Shown here in pieces: positions 47,139 to 58,745 of a stretch of DNA of 64,000 nucleotides. Made by a program: the position numbers and the translations under genes. Within the stretch, counting starts at the first letter, position 1. Each line of letters starts with the position of its first letter. A model generated the notes under the pieces. It was not told the origin of the DNA. It ran no database searches and worked only from the letters and a program-made list of their open reading frames with translations. This DNA comes from Epiperipatus broadwayi (Eukaryota > Onychophora > Udeonychophora > Euonychophora > Peripatidae), in the NCBI GenBank assembly GCA_028023455.1, contig JAQFVV010000064.1:1773825-1837824 (forward strand). Direction: 5' to 3'.

Positions 47139-48120
47139 TGTAATGGAAACCCGGCGATTGAAAGCTTAAACTTCCCTTTTATATAGATATAATGCGGAAT
47201 TCTTATAATTCAAGATCGTCCACTTTCCGCTACCACAAGCAGAGAGAAAATACGGACATAAACTAGTCTATATCCGCACTTGACCGAACCTGTATGCTAT
47301 ACGGGTATAGCCCCAAGTTATATTTCCCGGTCAACCTTCTCCCGACTGCTGTAAGATTTAACAGAGTTACAGGGCTTGGATAATTATAAATGTAATGGGA
47401 TCAAATACTGCACCACTAGCTTCACGTGTTAATTAAGTACTCAAATGAATAATAATTATTTCCCAACCCTAAGATTATATTATTTTTGGAAGTGGCGAAG
47501 AAAGAGATGAAAACGGATTTTACATAAATAAAAGATATTTAATGCAATAAATTATAAATTAAGAGACACTCAAAATTATAAACACTCAATATAAAAAAAA
47601 AAAACAGATTATGCTATAACACTACAAAAAATAACTAAAAATACAATAGATGATTCTATAAATGATTGCAATCTGTGGAAATAAATTATCCCTTTATAAT
47701 CATTTCAAATATTAAAAGAGTCTAATTAATGTCTATCTCATATATGTGGGATTGGCCATTGCATTAAATTTAAAAGTATGTGCACATAAGTTATATAAAA
47801 GGTATTATTCATAATTACCTAGGTCATTAAGTCTCTGAATAAACTTGGCGTCTTACTGACCGTCCCGTGGAATTTTTCCACTTCTTTAGTAGGGAACGGT
47901 CACTCTTTGGTTAGATTTGATTGTTGGAACTCCTCCGTATTGTGGGAATCAAGGCAAGGTAAAAACAAACTCTTCGGCAGGTGCTACATTGGCAGTTGTT
48001 TCATCGAGACGTGAACCATTATAGCATGAAAGTCTGGATCAACCGGCGATCGTGACTGGCCTTTAGCCACACATCCTTGAAGCTTCCCTTAGGTTATAGT
48101 TTGTTTTCATGTTCTCAAAT
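47139..48120. other. LTR-like, GC-richer block next to a (TA)n tract
   Basis: Starts tgtaatggaaacccggcgat directly after (TA)n. The first 260 bp and the segment 47840-48090 are CpG-rich, with ordinary AT-rich sequence between. At 47848 aacttggcgtcttactgacc resembles the TTGGCGTCT motif near the gypsy leader (about 12980, minus), which might be a primer-binding site. There is no ORF. It could be a degenerate LTR plus leader, or an unrelated element. Confidence 0.3.
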
Positions 48121-48896
48121 TTAACTTTCATGTCTGCTTTCTATTATATTTCTCTGCTTCTTATCAGAGCAGTGTCTTCACTGAAGTATCGACAAATACC
48201 GTCTTTCCATTAATTAATTAATTAATGTCCTTTATTTTTCAAATTTCTTTCTTATCTTGATCTCCTGCTGTATTTTTATTTCACACCTTTTTACTTTAAC
48301 ATGCTTTCAGAAACTTATACATAATTACTTATAATTTGACATAATTTTATAATATAATATTTTACATTATTTATCAATCATTTTTCTTTAATAAAATTAT
48401 TTCATTTTGACATGAAATAAACCTTACTCTCTTTATTCATACATTCACACATGCATTTCATTTTCGTCAAAATGTGTACTTTTAAGACCAGATCTTTATC
48501 TTTTTGTTGCATTCTAAATTTTACTTATATTTTATTTACACTCCTCAACTATCGCTTTTTTTTATATCATTAAGTTTCTATTTTATTTATATTTCATTTC
48601 TCATTTTTTTTAATCTTACATTAAACACATGATATCGATATTTCTAACTTTAATATTTCTATTCTTTTTTTTTAAAATCTGAACTTTAAAAGGTAAAAGA
48701 TAAGAATCGTTTCGATTCTAATTTCCTTTCCTTTTTACTTAAACATTTCTTTGTTTTGTAATTTTTTTAAACTCACTTTTTTTATAACCCAAGCACAATA
48801 TTTAACATTCTTTAAATGCTAAATATCTATATGTGTGACCGCAGTATGTGCGATCATCACAATATATATATATATATATATTGTCTACACTAAACT
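48121..48896. other. Non-coding, T-rich
   Basis: Long T-rich tracts, and (TA)n at about 48863-48882 immediately before the palindrome. Nothing else recognised. Confidence 0.45.
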
Positions 48897-49605
48897 TAAT
48901 GTAATTATAAGAACTTGAACTTTCAAGCTCCCTACATCTAGCCAATCTATCTTATACAACTGATAAACATGACCATATACATATGAAAAACATAAATGAT
49001 CTCCAATATACATGTTTTATGCTGAAACAATTGGTCCAGATCACCATCTCCTACATATATATACAATCAGTGCTATATTAAGATAGAAAATCCTTAAACA
49101 TTAATAAATAAGCTTCAATCTTATTCACTCTACAATTCTTCAACAATCCATTCAAAATCCGAGGGTGGAATGCTCAAAACCCTTGTTGTGCCAATATTAT
49201 TGTCATATGCATGTTGACCTTAAGTCAATCTATGTGTGAGGGGTCAGATTGACTTAAGGTCAACATGAGTATGACAATAATATTGGCATCAATAAGGGCT
49301 TCGAGCATTCCATCCTCAAATTTTCAATGAAATGAATTATTGAAGAGTTGAAGGTTGGAGAAGATTGAAGCTTGACCATTAACATTTACAGATTTTTACT
49401 TTAATATAAACTGAGCACTGATTGTATATATATATATATATAAGATGATGATCTATATATATATATATGGAAGATGATGATCTAGACCAAATGATGAGTG
49501 CTGGTTTAGCATGAAATACATATATTGAAGATCATTTATCTTTTTTATATGTAGGTGGTCATGTGTATCAGTTGTATAAGATAGATTGGATAAGTTCAAG
49601 TTATA
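48897..49605. repeat. Large palindrome of repeat family P
   Basis: Left arm 48897 to about 49225 and right arm about 49243-49605 are reverse complements with a short spacer (ctatgtgtgaggggtc). At the centre are gttgaccttaagtcaat and gattgacttaaggtcaac; at the outer ends are ccaatctatcttatacaact and agttgtataagatagattgg. The right arm carries an additional internal duplication around the (TA)n tract (aagatgatgatct at 49442 and again at 49471). No coding capacity. Confidence 0.85.
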
Positions 49606-51539
49606 GTTTCCTATAACGTCATGCTGATACAATGTGTTAATGTATGAGATAACTATACTTTGAATTCATTAATATACATGTTAATAATGTATAGTAAACT
49701 TAACGATACTAAATACATATAATTATTATCAACTGTTTTTATTTTTAAAATAGATATATTTAATGCAACAAACAGATTTTTAAAATATATTTTTCTCCAA
49801 GCTTTATAAGATATTATATGAGAATCTGATCTATTATACATATTTATTGTTTTAATAAAAATGGTTTCTTTCATCTCTTTTTTATTATTTTTTTTCCATG
49901 CAATATTTCTATTTTATGCAAATGAAATATAAATTGCTCACCATATTTAAGTTCACAATCACTAAATACTGGAGGAATTCAAGCATTATTTATTTTCTGT
50001 AATTTATTTATTATCATATAATACATGATCTTCTTTAAATGTCTATTCTCACTAAACATTCAGACACATCACTACATAATGTCACACAAAAGTATAAAAA
50101 AGAATTAAATGATATATTATTTAAAAGTTTTCTATCTATTAATACTATTTTTAGAATTATTAAGTACTCTATTTACATCAAATAATACACTATATGAAAT
50201 ATTTTAATGCTCTGGACAAAGACTATCAATTTATCATTACCATTTGCATTATATGACAATTGAAACCATTTGTTATTTTTAATGCATTTAATATATCATA
50301 TTGATACCATTTCCTGTACCTAATTAATATTTAATTGTATATTTATATAATTTATCATTTTGAACTAAAATACATATATATCAATGAAGCTTTAGAGTCA
50401 GGACACAAATAAACTCTACAGTAAGCTTTGTAAACATATAATCAAAATGTTCTTCACATCTGACTATAATTATATCTAAATGTTTCATTGTTTTAATATT
50501 CTACTTTTTCATCCTCTATTTTAAATTATTTAATTTATATAAGTTCTGCTTTGACTCACATTTTTAATCTCCTTTTTCACTTGCAAATATATTATCTATC
50601 TATTCATCATGTACTATAATACTTTTCTTTTTCATTACATTTCTAATTTCTTTATATACATATGATTTATAATTACAAATTTAGGACATACAAATAGATC
50701 CAATTCTTGGTGCCTTTAAAATAGTCGTCTTTATAACTAGTAAAAATGCATGTAAGCTGCTTTATAATTCTAAAGCTAGCATTGATAAGGAGTGTTCACT
50801 GAAAAAGATATAACTACTATATGAGAGAATTGAATCACAAAAGATAAATAATACTCAACAAACATTCTTATATTTATGAAACAGAAACATAAATGTAAAG
50901 AACAACTTATATTTGACATAGATAAAGTAAAAATCTTGCACACACAAAAAAAAAAAAAGAAGAAAAAAGATAGAAGAGGCTGTTTTCATTAACGAAGGAA
51001 ATGATTTGCTTAATATAATGAAAATTCATTATGCAGGTTTTAACGTCAAATAGTGCATTATGGGATTAAATTATATCTTATTTATAATTGAACGCAGTTG
51101 ATGATTTTATTAAGGCCTTCTGCAACTTGCTTGTTATGTATATATATTTTAAATTTAAAGTTTATAGTGATTTATTTATTTATTACACGATTTATATTGT
51201 TTTTATATAGTTTGAAATATTAAGATGGATTGTAAAAAGAGTGAAATAAGACTCATAAGAATTGCATGAAATTAAAACGGAGAATAATATTTTTAAAGAA
51301 ATGTAAATTGAGTTGCATTTAGTTAATTGTTATTGCTTTTGTGCTCTTTAAATAGATTCATAATTAATAAATTATTAACAAATGTAGACCGAAAATATTT
51401 CGCATTGTGAAATACAGGAATATTAAATTGTTGTACATTTGGCAATGTTGGAATATTACAAAGCTAATTGTCTTAAAAAATATAAAAGAACTGATATTAT
51501 TTCATTTCTATTTGAAAACAGTATCCTGATCATTGTAAT
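49606..51539. other. Long non-coding stretch, possible Penelope tail remnant
   Basis: AT-rich. At about 50966-51018 the plus strand reads KIEEAVFINEGNDLLNI. This is reminiscent of the KIKEAVFISRYKN segment at the C-terminus of the GIY-YIG ORF at 55752-56216, but it is too short to call. The 73-codon minus frame at 49653-49874 is unsupported. Confidence 0.35.
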
Positions 51540-51840
51540 ACAAATAATTTAATATATTTAGTTGATAAAAATGGATTTGAGTAAAAAAATGTTGATGAAT
51601 TAAAAAATGATTTTAACATGATTGATACTGCTGAAAATGGATTTGAGAATCTTGAGTAATATGAAGATATACTTAATCAAATATCTAAATTAATCTCAAA
51701 AGATTAATGATATATTAAAACTTGTACAGGAAAATGTGTTTAATAGACTTATGTATTCCAATCTGTATCCATATAGTGCAATTTGTCCAAGAGTTTTTGC
51801 ATGTACAAAGTTAAATAAAGTAAGTTGTTTTAATTGGGTT
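51540..51840 (+). pseudogene. Penelope-like element, N-terminal RT fragment
   Basis: Plus-strand frames read LVDKNGFE, NVDELKNDFNMIDTAENGFE, YEDILNQISKLISK, then FNRLMYSNLYPYSAICPRVF followed by ACTKLNK. The last part aligns with the conserved L-x-P-x-x-S-x-x-P-R-x-Y-G-L-P-K-x-H-K entry motif of Penelope-like reverse transcriptases. Stops and frameshifts are present and later RT motifs are not readable, so it is a decayed fragment. Confidence 0.6.
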
Positions 51841-54356
51841 TTTAATTAATTTTGGAATGCATTAGTTCTGCACAAAAAATAGACAAATTGTTAGAGGATA
51901 TATTAGGATAGTAAATTGACCATTTCTTTTTTAATTGAATTTATTATTATTAAGAAAGTAAAAGTAGAATAGATAAGATAAAATTACATAACGTAAAGTA
52001 TTATATGGTTCAATTTCTAGGCAAGCAGCAACAAAGATTATTCAAAAAGCATTAATTAAAAAAAGATTACTTATAACACAAGAATGTATGTAATAGTCAT
52101 TTTAAAGTTTTTAAGCAGAAATATTGTTGATAGTCCTAAAGGTGATCATTATAAAATACAATAAAGAAGACTGATGAATTTGCTGTATGTGACCAAAGTA
52201 TATGAGACAAAATTATGAATGAAGTGAAAAAGAAACATATTACAACAGACACATGTAATACTCAGGTTCATATGTTCTTTTAACAAAATGCAGAGATGAA
52301 GCAGAATACAGAAAGCTCAGAAAATCTGGGCAGAAAGCCATCCCTAAAAATACTAAGACTTAACCTATTTGTCAGTGCTTTTACCATCTTCACCACATAG
52401 ACAATTCTCCTGATGCTACTAATAGTACAACTTCCTTCTAGTCCCAGGGGTCAGAGAGAATGCAAGACCCTTAATAATAAAAAGCTCTGTCCTAGGTTCA
52501 CTAACATACTATCAATACATATCTATAGGTGGTGTACAAATAAGTAACATTAAGATCTTTAATAACTTCTAGAAATGCATGAATAAAATGAGATGAGGTA
52601 TGGAGCATCAGACAGATAACAACAAGATACAATTTAATACAAAATTTAATAAATGTTTTGAATATATATATATATATATATTGTACCAATATTGAAATTG
52701 GCACATACTAATTTATCTAAAAAAATTATTAAAAATAATCTTTTGTAAAAGTTTTTGAAATAAAAGTTACAATTAATTAATCAGAAGGGGAGAGGGGTGT
52801 TTCATTAGAAAAGGTCAAACTAAAAGTGTTATAAAGGGAAGTAAACAGTTTTTCTAATTAGTATTCGTAAAAATAAATAATTTAAAGTTTAAAAAATATA
52901 AATCTCTTTTCATTCGAGCTTATTATAATAAATTATATATGTGCGTGCGAGTGTAAATAAATGTATGCATGTTAGAATATTAAAAAAATATATAAATGAA
53001 AGTTAGAAAGAAATTATATTTGAAAAACAAAGTGATGGCTATTAAGTTAAATAACGATTTTAAAAAACCACACCAGTGGTGGGCTACTAATTAAAGATAT
53101 AAAAACAACATGTTTATGGAAGCTACTACTAATTAAACAATCTTCAAAAACATGTCAAAGGATTAGGAATTTTGATAACACATATTGCTGGAGGATATTA
53201 AAACAAAAACACTTCACATATATAAATAGCCAGATTTTTATCGGATGTCAGTTTCAGCCTAGTTTCCAGTGACAGTCTTGTTTCAGTTCAGATAACAGTG
53301 CAGTTTATATTATGTATCCAGAAACAGAAATGCGGTGTTGAGCAGCTTTTGGGAATATATGCTTACTTCAGCCCTTTAGTCCAACGAGATCATCAAAACC
53401 TGCCCATGAAATAATGTCTGCATAACAGCTCAGAAATCCTCCGCCAATGTTCAACTGTCTCCATGAATAAAACCAACGGATTAGCATCAAATCTCTTCAA
53501 GAATTGTCAAATCTAACCAATTAGATATACTCCATCAGAAGCAGCCAACAACAAGCAATATCCACATTCCAAAAATCCTAGGTAAAACATTTATTGTTCT
53601 CTTTTATATATAGTAGCCACCACTGTAATTCATAAATCCTACAGAGACAAGTAATTTGGACTCTATATCATACATAAAATGAACTATTGATATGTGTGTT
53701 TAAGTTTCAAATGCTATGTAATACTTTATTATTATATATGTGAGTGTATGAGTTAATATGTGTGTGATCATTATATCAGTGTTATTAGTTAAATTAGATA
53801 AATACCAGTGTTATATTATTAAAATATTCAAGAATATTTAAACTAGTTTAGAAATGTTAATTTAAAATATGCGTGTGTTTTATTAGAATTATAAAATGTT
53901 TAAAATTAGTAAATGTTAGTTAATAATTAGTCTTTAAAATTAAACTTTATTTGTTGGTCAATTTCTTTTTATAAACTTTTACAATTCTTTTTATCAATTC
54001 TTTCTACCAATTCTTTTATTAATTCTTTCACCATTAATTATGTATAATCTATTAGTGATTACAAACAATCTGAGCTAGTCATGGATGCTTGGGCATTGAG
54101 TTAGTGGCCATTGTTCAAAGTGCATTATTTATTCATTCTTGAATAGATAGCTGGCGCCCATGTTTATACACAAACAAAAAAGTGCTTTGAACATGGTGTT
54201 GAACTCAACAGTCAAGAAGAAGTTATGTCCTGGAAATGTAATGCTAGTTATATATTTTATAGCTATCATTTGGGCATACATACTCTCTGAATATGTTCTC
54301 TGCCTAAGAGGCTGGTGTTTCGAGGAGCCATATTCGAACCTGGTACAATATATATA
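51841..54356. other. Long non-coding stretch
   Basis: AT-rich with a (TA)n tract at about 52661-52681 adjoining ttgtaccaat. Near 54300-54345 agaggctggtgtttcgagga, gccatattcgaacctggtac looks like a fragment of a tRNA-derived repeat (box B ggttcgaatatgg on the minus strand). No gene. Confidence 0.4.
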
Positions 54357-54613
54357 TTGAAGCAGTCAATCTTAGCTTAAGATTGAGCTGAGATTCATGG
54401 TTCTATCCACTTAGCATGTACTAATCTATGTTCAAACCCTATATCCCATCCTGTTTTTTTAGTCATGTATATAAAAGTTTAACTTTTCAATAACATTTTT
54501 TTATTATTATTAATTCTTTTTTTTAAAGTACATAGGTGTGGCTCATATATATATATATCAAAAATGATCAAATTTTAAATTAAAACTTGTTCATAATGTT
54601 GTCTTTGCAACGT

Positions 54614-55132
54614 AATATATTAAAAATAATTCAATCAAAAATTATTTAATAAGACAACTTTTTAAAAAATATTATGTTTAATAAACTTCATCAACCCGGA
54701 TTTTGCTTCTATATTGGAGCCTTATCAAGATGTAAATACATAAAGTTATATTATAATTCCTTCTATTTTACAGCAACTCCATCTATAGGCTTCATTTTAC
54801 ATTACAATATCAAGATGTAAATACATAAAGTTATATTATAATTCCTTCTACTTTACAGCAACTCCATCTATAGGCTTCATTTTACATTACAATTACAGCA
54901 ACTCCATCTATAGGCTTCATTTTACATTACAATATTTTAGTTTGTAATGTAAAATGAAGCCTATAGATGGAGTTGCTGTAAAGTAGAAGGAATTATAATA
55001 TAACTTTATGTATTTACATCTTGATAAGGCTCCAATATAGCAGCGAAATCCAGGTTGGTGAAGTTTTTTGAACATAATATTTTTTAAAAAGTTGTCTTAT
55101 TAAATAATTTTTGATTGAATTATTTTTAATAT
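54614..55132. repeat. Large hairpin with a tandemly expanded left arm
   Basis: Right arm 54942-55132: taatgtaaaatgaagcctat, agatggagttgctgta, gtatttacatcttgataagg, then to attgaattatttttaatata. The left arm (54614-54932) is its reverse complement but contains the segment atcaagatgtaaatacataa ... acattacaat twice plus a 40-bp third piece. The loop is about 9 bp. The segment cttgataaggctcc ... cagcgaaatcc resembles the stem-loop common near Penelope-type element ends. (TA)n tracts lie on both sides. Confidence 0.85.
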
Positions 55133-55386
55133 ATATATATATACATATATGAGCCACATTATATCTTAAACTCAGAAGTAAAAAGCCAATAAACTCACCA
55201 CACTGGCTAATGCATGCTGGTGAGCAGCCCATCCATGTTCATATACTCTGTGAATAATCACATAGTAATAACAGCTGCAATGACAAAAATGTATGGAGTG
55301 GACATTAGGAATTTGCCCTGATCAGTTCCTTTAAGGTCTCCAACAGGAATCAAAGGGTCTCTTTTCAGTTAATAGCAAATTCCTTT

Positions 55387-55620
55387 CTGAAGTGGAGTTG
55401 GGCTGGACATATTGCTAGAAGAGATGATAATAGATGGACAATTGAAATTTTAAACTGGATTCCAAGAGATTGTAAAAGACCCAGAAAGAAACCACATGTA
55501 AGATGGATGGATGAAATAAGAAAGTGTGCAGAGGTGTTGTGGAAAAGAGAAGCTAAAGATAGGAAAAGATAGATTGAACTTGGAGAGACCTTCATCCTGC
55601 AGTGGATTGATAATGGTTGA
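55387..55620 (+). pseudogene. RTE-type LINE, C-terminal end with one stop
   Basis: The plus strand reads LKWSWAGHIARRDDNRWTIE, ILNWIPRDCKRPRKKPHVRW, MDEIRKCAEVLWKREAKDRK, then a TAG at 55570, then IELGETFILQWIDNG and stop. It is nearly identical to the copy at 14393-14719 and is followed by tgatgat running into (TA)n, the expected RTE tail. Strong 5' truncation; apart from the single stop the frame is preserved, so it is relatively young. Confidence 0.9.
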
Positions 55621-55674
55621 TGATATATATATATAAAACAAAATAAATGTCCGCTAATATCAATAATACAATAA

Positions 55675-56380
55675 CGAAACTTAAATATATTCCAAACAAC
55701 GGTAAACAATTTATAATACAATATAAATAAAAACTCAATAAAAACTCATAAAGAAATATTTTCGATTATATTCATAATCATTTTCAACTCAACTTTCAAA
55801 ATGGAAATAGAATAGTTAATAATTCAAAAGATAAGTTAGAAAAAAATAACGTGAGTAATATAATTTATAGAATTTTTTGTGGGTGTAACTTATCATATGT
55901 AGGGGAATCTAGATGTAATATAGAGAAAAGAATTAAAGAACATAAATTGTTATGTAAAAGAGTTTTGAAAAATGTACAGATATGTAATGATAATAGTAAT
56001 GAAGTCAAGTTATATACTGAATCTGTTTTTTATGATCATGATAGAAATTGTAATTTTAAATTTAATTTTGATATAAATAAAATAAAAAATTTAGGCCAAG
56101 AGAGAGATAATGAAAAAAGAAAAATTAAAGAGGCAGTTTTTATTAGTAGGTATAAAAATACTATAATAAACAGACAGTCAGCAAATGTTAGGATTAATGA
56201 ATTGTGGGATATTTAAATTGACATGTGTTTCCGGTTGGTAATAGATGATTCCATTTCGAAAGTTGAGTTGAAAATGGTTATGAATATAATCGAAAATATT
56301 TCTTTATGAGTTTTTATTGAGTTTTTATTTATATTGTATTATAAATTGTTTACCGTTGTTTGGAATATATTTAAGTTTTG
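55675..56380 (+). mobile_element. Inverted-repeat-bounded element encoding a GIY-YIG domain
   Basis: Left arm 55675-55804 and right arm 56251-56380 (about 130 bp) are reverse complements with only a few mismatches. Outer part: gaaacttaaatatattccaa / ttggaatatatttaagtttt. Inner part: ttttcaactcaactttc / gaaagttgagttgaaaa. The 446-bp centre carries the GIY-YIG frame. (TA)n tracts abut both outer ends. Penelope-like elements often have terminal repeats in inverted arrangement from partial tandem copies, which is the conservative explanation. Confidence 0.8.
55752..56216 (+). CDS. GIY-YIG endonuclease domain ORF, Penelope-type, 5'-incomplete
   Basis: An uninterrupted frame of 154 codons to a TAA at 56214-56216. 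It has no ATG; the first conventional-looking start would be GTG at 55851. The frame opens inside the left inverted arm (NIFDYIHNHFQLNFQNGNR), then reads SNIIYRIFCGCNLSYVGESR with the two core elements IYR and YVG. RCNIEKRIKEHK follows (catalytic-helix arginine and the EHK motif), then FYDHDRNCNFKFNF, GQERDNEKRKIKEAVFIS (with the conserved E of the nuclease) and a C-terminal NTIINRQSANVRINELWDI. This order is that of the C-terminal nuclease of Penelope-like retroelements, which nicks target DNA for reverse transcription. There is no reverse transcriptase upstream. Intact codons over 150 positions contrast with the ruined Penelope copies elsewhere in the window. Confidence 0.8.
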   Translation, partial: RNIFDYIHNHFQLNFQNGNRIVNNSKDKLEKNNVSNIIYRIFCGCNLSYVGESRCNIEKRIKEHKLLCKRVLKNVQICNDNSNEVKLYTESVFYDHDRNCNFKFNFDINKIKNLGQERDNEKRKIKEAVFISRYKNTIINRQSANVRINELWDI

Positions 56381-57859
56381 TTATATATATATATATATAT
56401 AGGAGCAAACATACTAACAAAATATTAATGTTATAAATATTTTTATTATACAAGTAGTTTGTAAAACTTTTTCTTTTTAAGTAATTTTTTAAATTAAACT
56501 ATATTTTGTAGAATCCAAGATGGCGGGTGCAATCGTTAATTGTCCAAAAATAATTAAAACGGTAGAAATATAATATTGTTTTAGTCTGGGGGAGGAATTT
56601 TAATTAAAGTTTTTATTGAAAATAAAATTGGGGAATGGGATTAATCGATTTTACCTTTCTTATAAACATTTTTGTCAAATCTATTTTCAATCTGGAAATA
56701 AATTTGAATATATTTTTGGAAATTATCTAGTGATTGCATCTCCAAAAACAATGGACAAAGAAATGTAAGATTTTGTTAGATTAGAGATTAGATTTTGGGC
56801 TACAAATAAATTAAAAGCATTCCACAAATACCTGAGTGGGATATAAAATGGGCTGATTTTAAATACCAACATGATTAGCTACTATTAAGAGAACTGTCCA
56901 ATTAACAGAATCCATGCTGGTTTGAAATTTAAAAATGATGATTGAATAGAAAGCCCAATGCCTTACCGATTCATGGGAGTCATCTTTCACTGCCACACTA
57001 TCCTGCCAAAAAATGAAGTAAAAGCTCAACTTGAGAACTTTGGAATGCTGATCAGAAGCTTGCAGTTACATATAACATGCATGGACCCAATGAACCACTG
57101 AGCATGAGCCTGACTTTTTTAAAATGGACTCTAAGAAATGTGCAAGATAAATCAGTAGTTTATGCCACAAATAAAGCTAGACTAACTAATCTCAAACCCT
57201 ATCATTAAGATTTCTCATAATGTTTTGCTTAACTTAATCTCTTTCTAATATATAAATATAAATTGCTCTCAAATAATCTTATGTATGTAATTCTATCTCA
57301 TGTGCTCTAGTTTTTTTAAAACTTTGGTGCGGTCATTTATTTATTTATTACTTGATTTTATATGTATGTTTTTGTTATTATTAATATGCCAATCTTAAGC
57401 AATCTGACTAGCTGAATTTTTAAAAATCTTTTCTTTTCTTTTTATAAGTAAACCTCCATGAATTAAGGTTATTAACATCCCCTTAAAATATGTATGATTA
57501 ATTAATATGCTCACCAGATTGCTTTTACGAATCAATATGTTATATTGGTTTATTATAAAATTGTTATTTGTTCAACTCCAAATAGAATGAAGTAATTCTA
57601 TATGGGATAAATCCATTACTTAAGCTAATTAACACTCTGAAATCTTTTAAAATGTTATTTATTTAAATTCTGAAAGGGTGACATATTACTTGTTTTCCAT
57701 ATAACTGCTAGTTTTATTTTATTTTTCATACTCTTAAAATATCAAATATTTAAATATTCTGGTTATTATCAAAATCCACAAAGGTGGGGTTAAGTTAATT
57801 AAATAGCAGAACAGGAGGGGGTAAAATCCAAATGTATATTTTAGTAAAGGAAATCTTCT

Positions 57860-57861
<2 letters not shown>

Positions 57862-57921
<60 letters not shown>
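57862..57921. repeat. (TA)n microsatellite
   Basis: About 60 bp of uninterrupted TA, inside copy 2 of the 3-kb repeat; copy 1 has only about 14 bp at the equivalent place (after the tctctctc tract at 7523-7552). Confidence 0.95.
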
Positions 57922-57927
<6 letters not shown>

Positions 57928-58661
57928 AGCATAACATATTATTTGTAGAAATTATAGCATTAAAACAAAGGGGTCATTTATTTTTAGAGCAGTAAATCTT
58001 ATTTAATGTCATTAGTGACATTTATCCATACTGCGTTACTGACATTCAGCCTATCTTTGTGAATATATATATATAGATTGCATGTTTCTAATTTGGGGGT
58101 TGCAGCAAGATCGAACCCATGGATTCTTCTTCATATTCTGTCCTGTGGATAGTTGAGCTTCCCAGGATCTCTTTCACATAAAAAATCCTTTGAGTATTGG
58201 TGATTCCAGTATTTCTGGGTGACACCATGCTTAATCACATTTCTCTGAGTACTGTCCTAAAATAGGGGTCTTCATTTTTCATCCAAAAGCACAACTTTTT
58301 CCTGTTATTTCTTCACCATTCTGTCAGTACCACCACTTTTTGGTATAATTATTTCTTTTGCTTTATGATCCAGTTTTGATGTTATAATATTAAAATTGTG
58401 CTCTGCTCAAAAGTATATGTAAATGCCAAGTATTACAAAATTTATTAATTAATAATGTTATTTCAATCTTATTATACAATTCCACATTGTAATGTTGTTT
58501 CTGTATTTAACAGTATATGCCTTGGGGAAAATCAAGTGTTCTGTCTTCTAAATGTTGATTAAAAAATTTTTTTCAATAAATATTTTGTCATAGATTCAAA
58601 TATAATCTTTCAAATGTATTTTATTTATTTTCATGACCTCAATAACATGAAAATAGTTTTT

Positions 58662-58663
<2 letters not shown>

Positions 58664-58743
<80 letters not shown>
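58664..58743. repeat. (TA)n microsatellite
   Basis: About 80 bp of TA. Frames reading (YI)n through it on both strands are artefacts of the repeat. Confidence 0.95.

Positions 58744-58745
<2 letters not shown>

Noticed and set aside
54942-55132. Canonical hammerhead ribozyme in cttgataaggctcc ... cgaaatcc
   Set aside because: The CUGANGA core is not present (reads cttgataa), so it cannot be called beyond a general stem-loop resemblance.
55365-55721. 118-codon minus-strand frame
   Set aside because: Antisense of the LINE fragment at 55387-55620, running on into the next element's inverted arm.
57734-57937. Open frame rich in YIYIYI on the minus strand
   Set aside because: Pure translation of the (TA)n microsatellite; the same applies to both strands at 58596-58847 and to 61082-61264.
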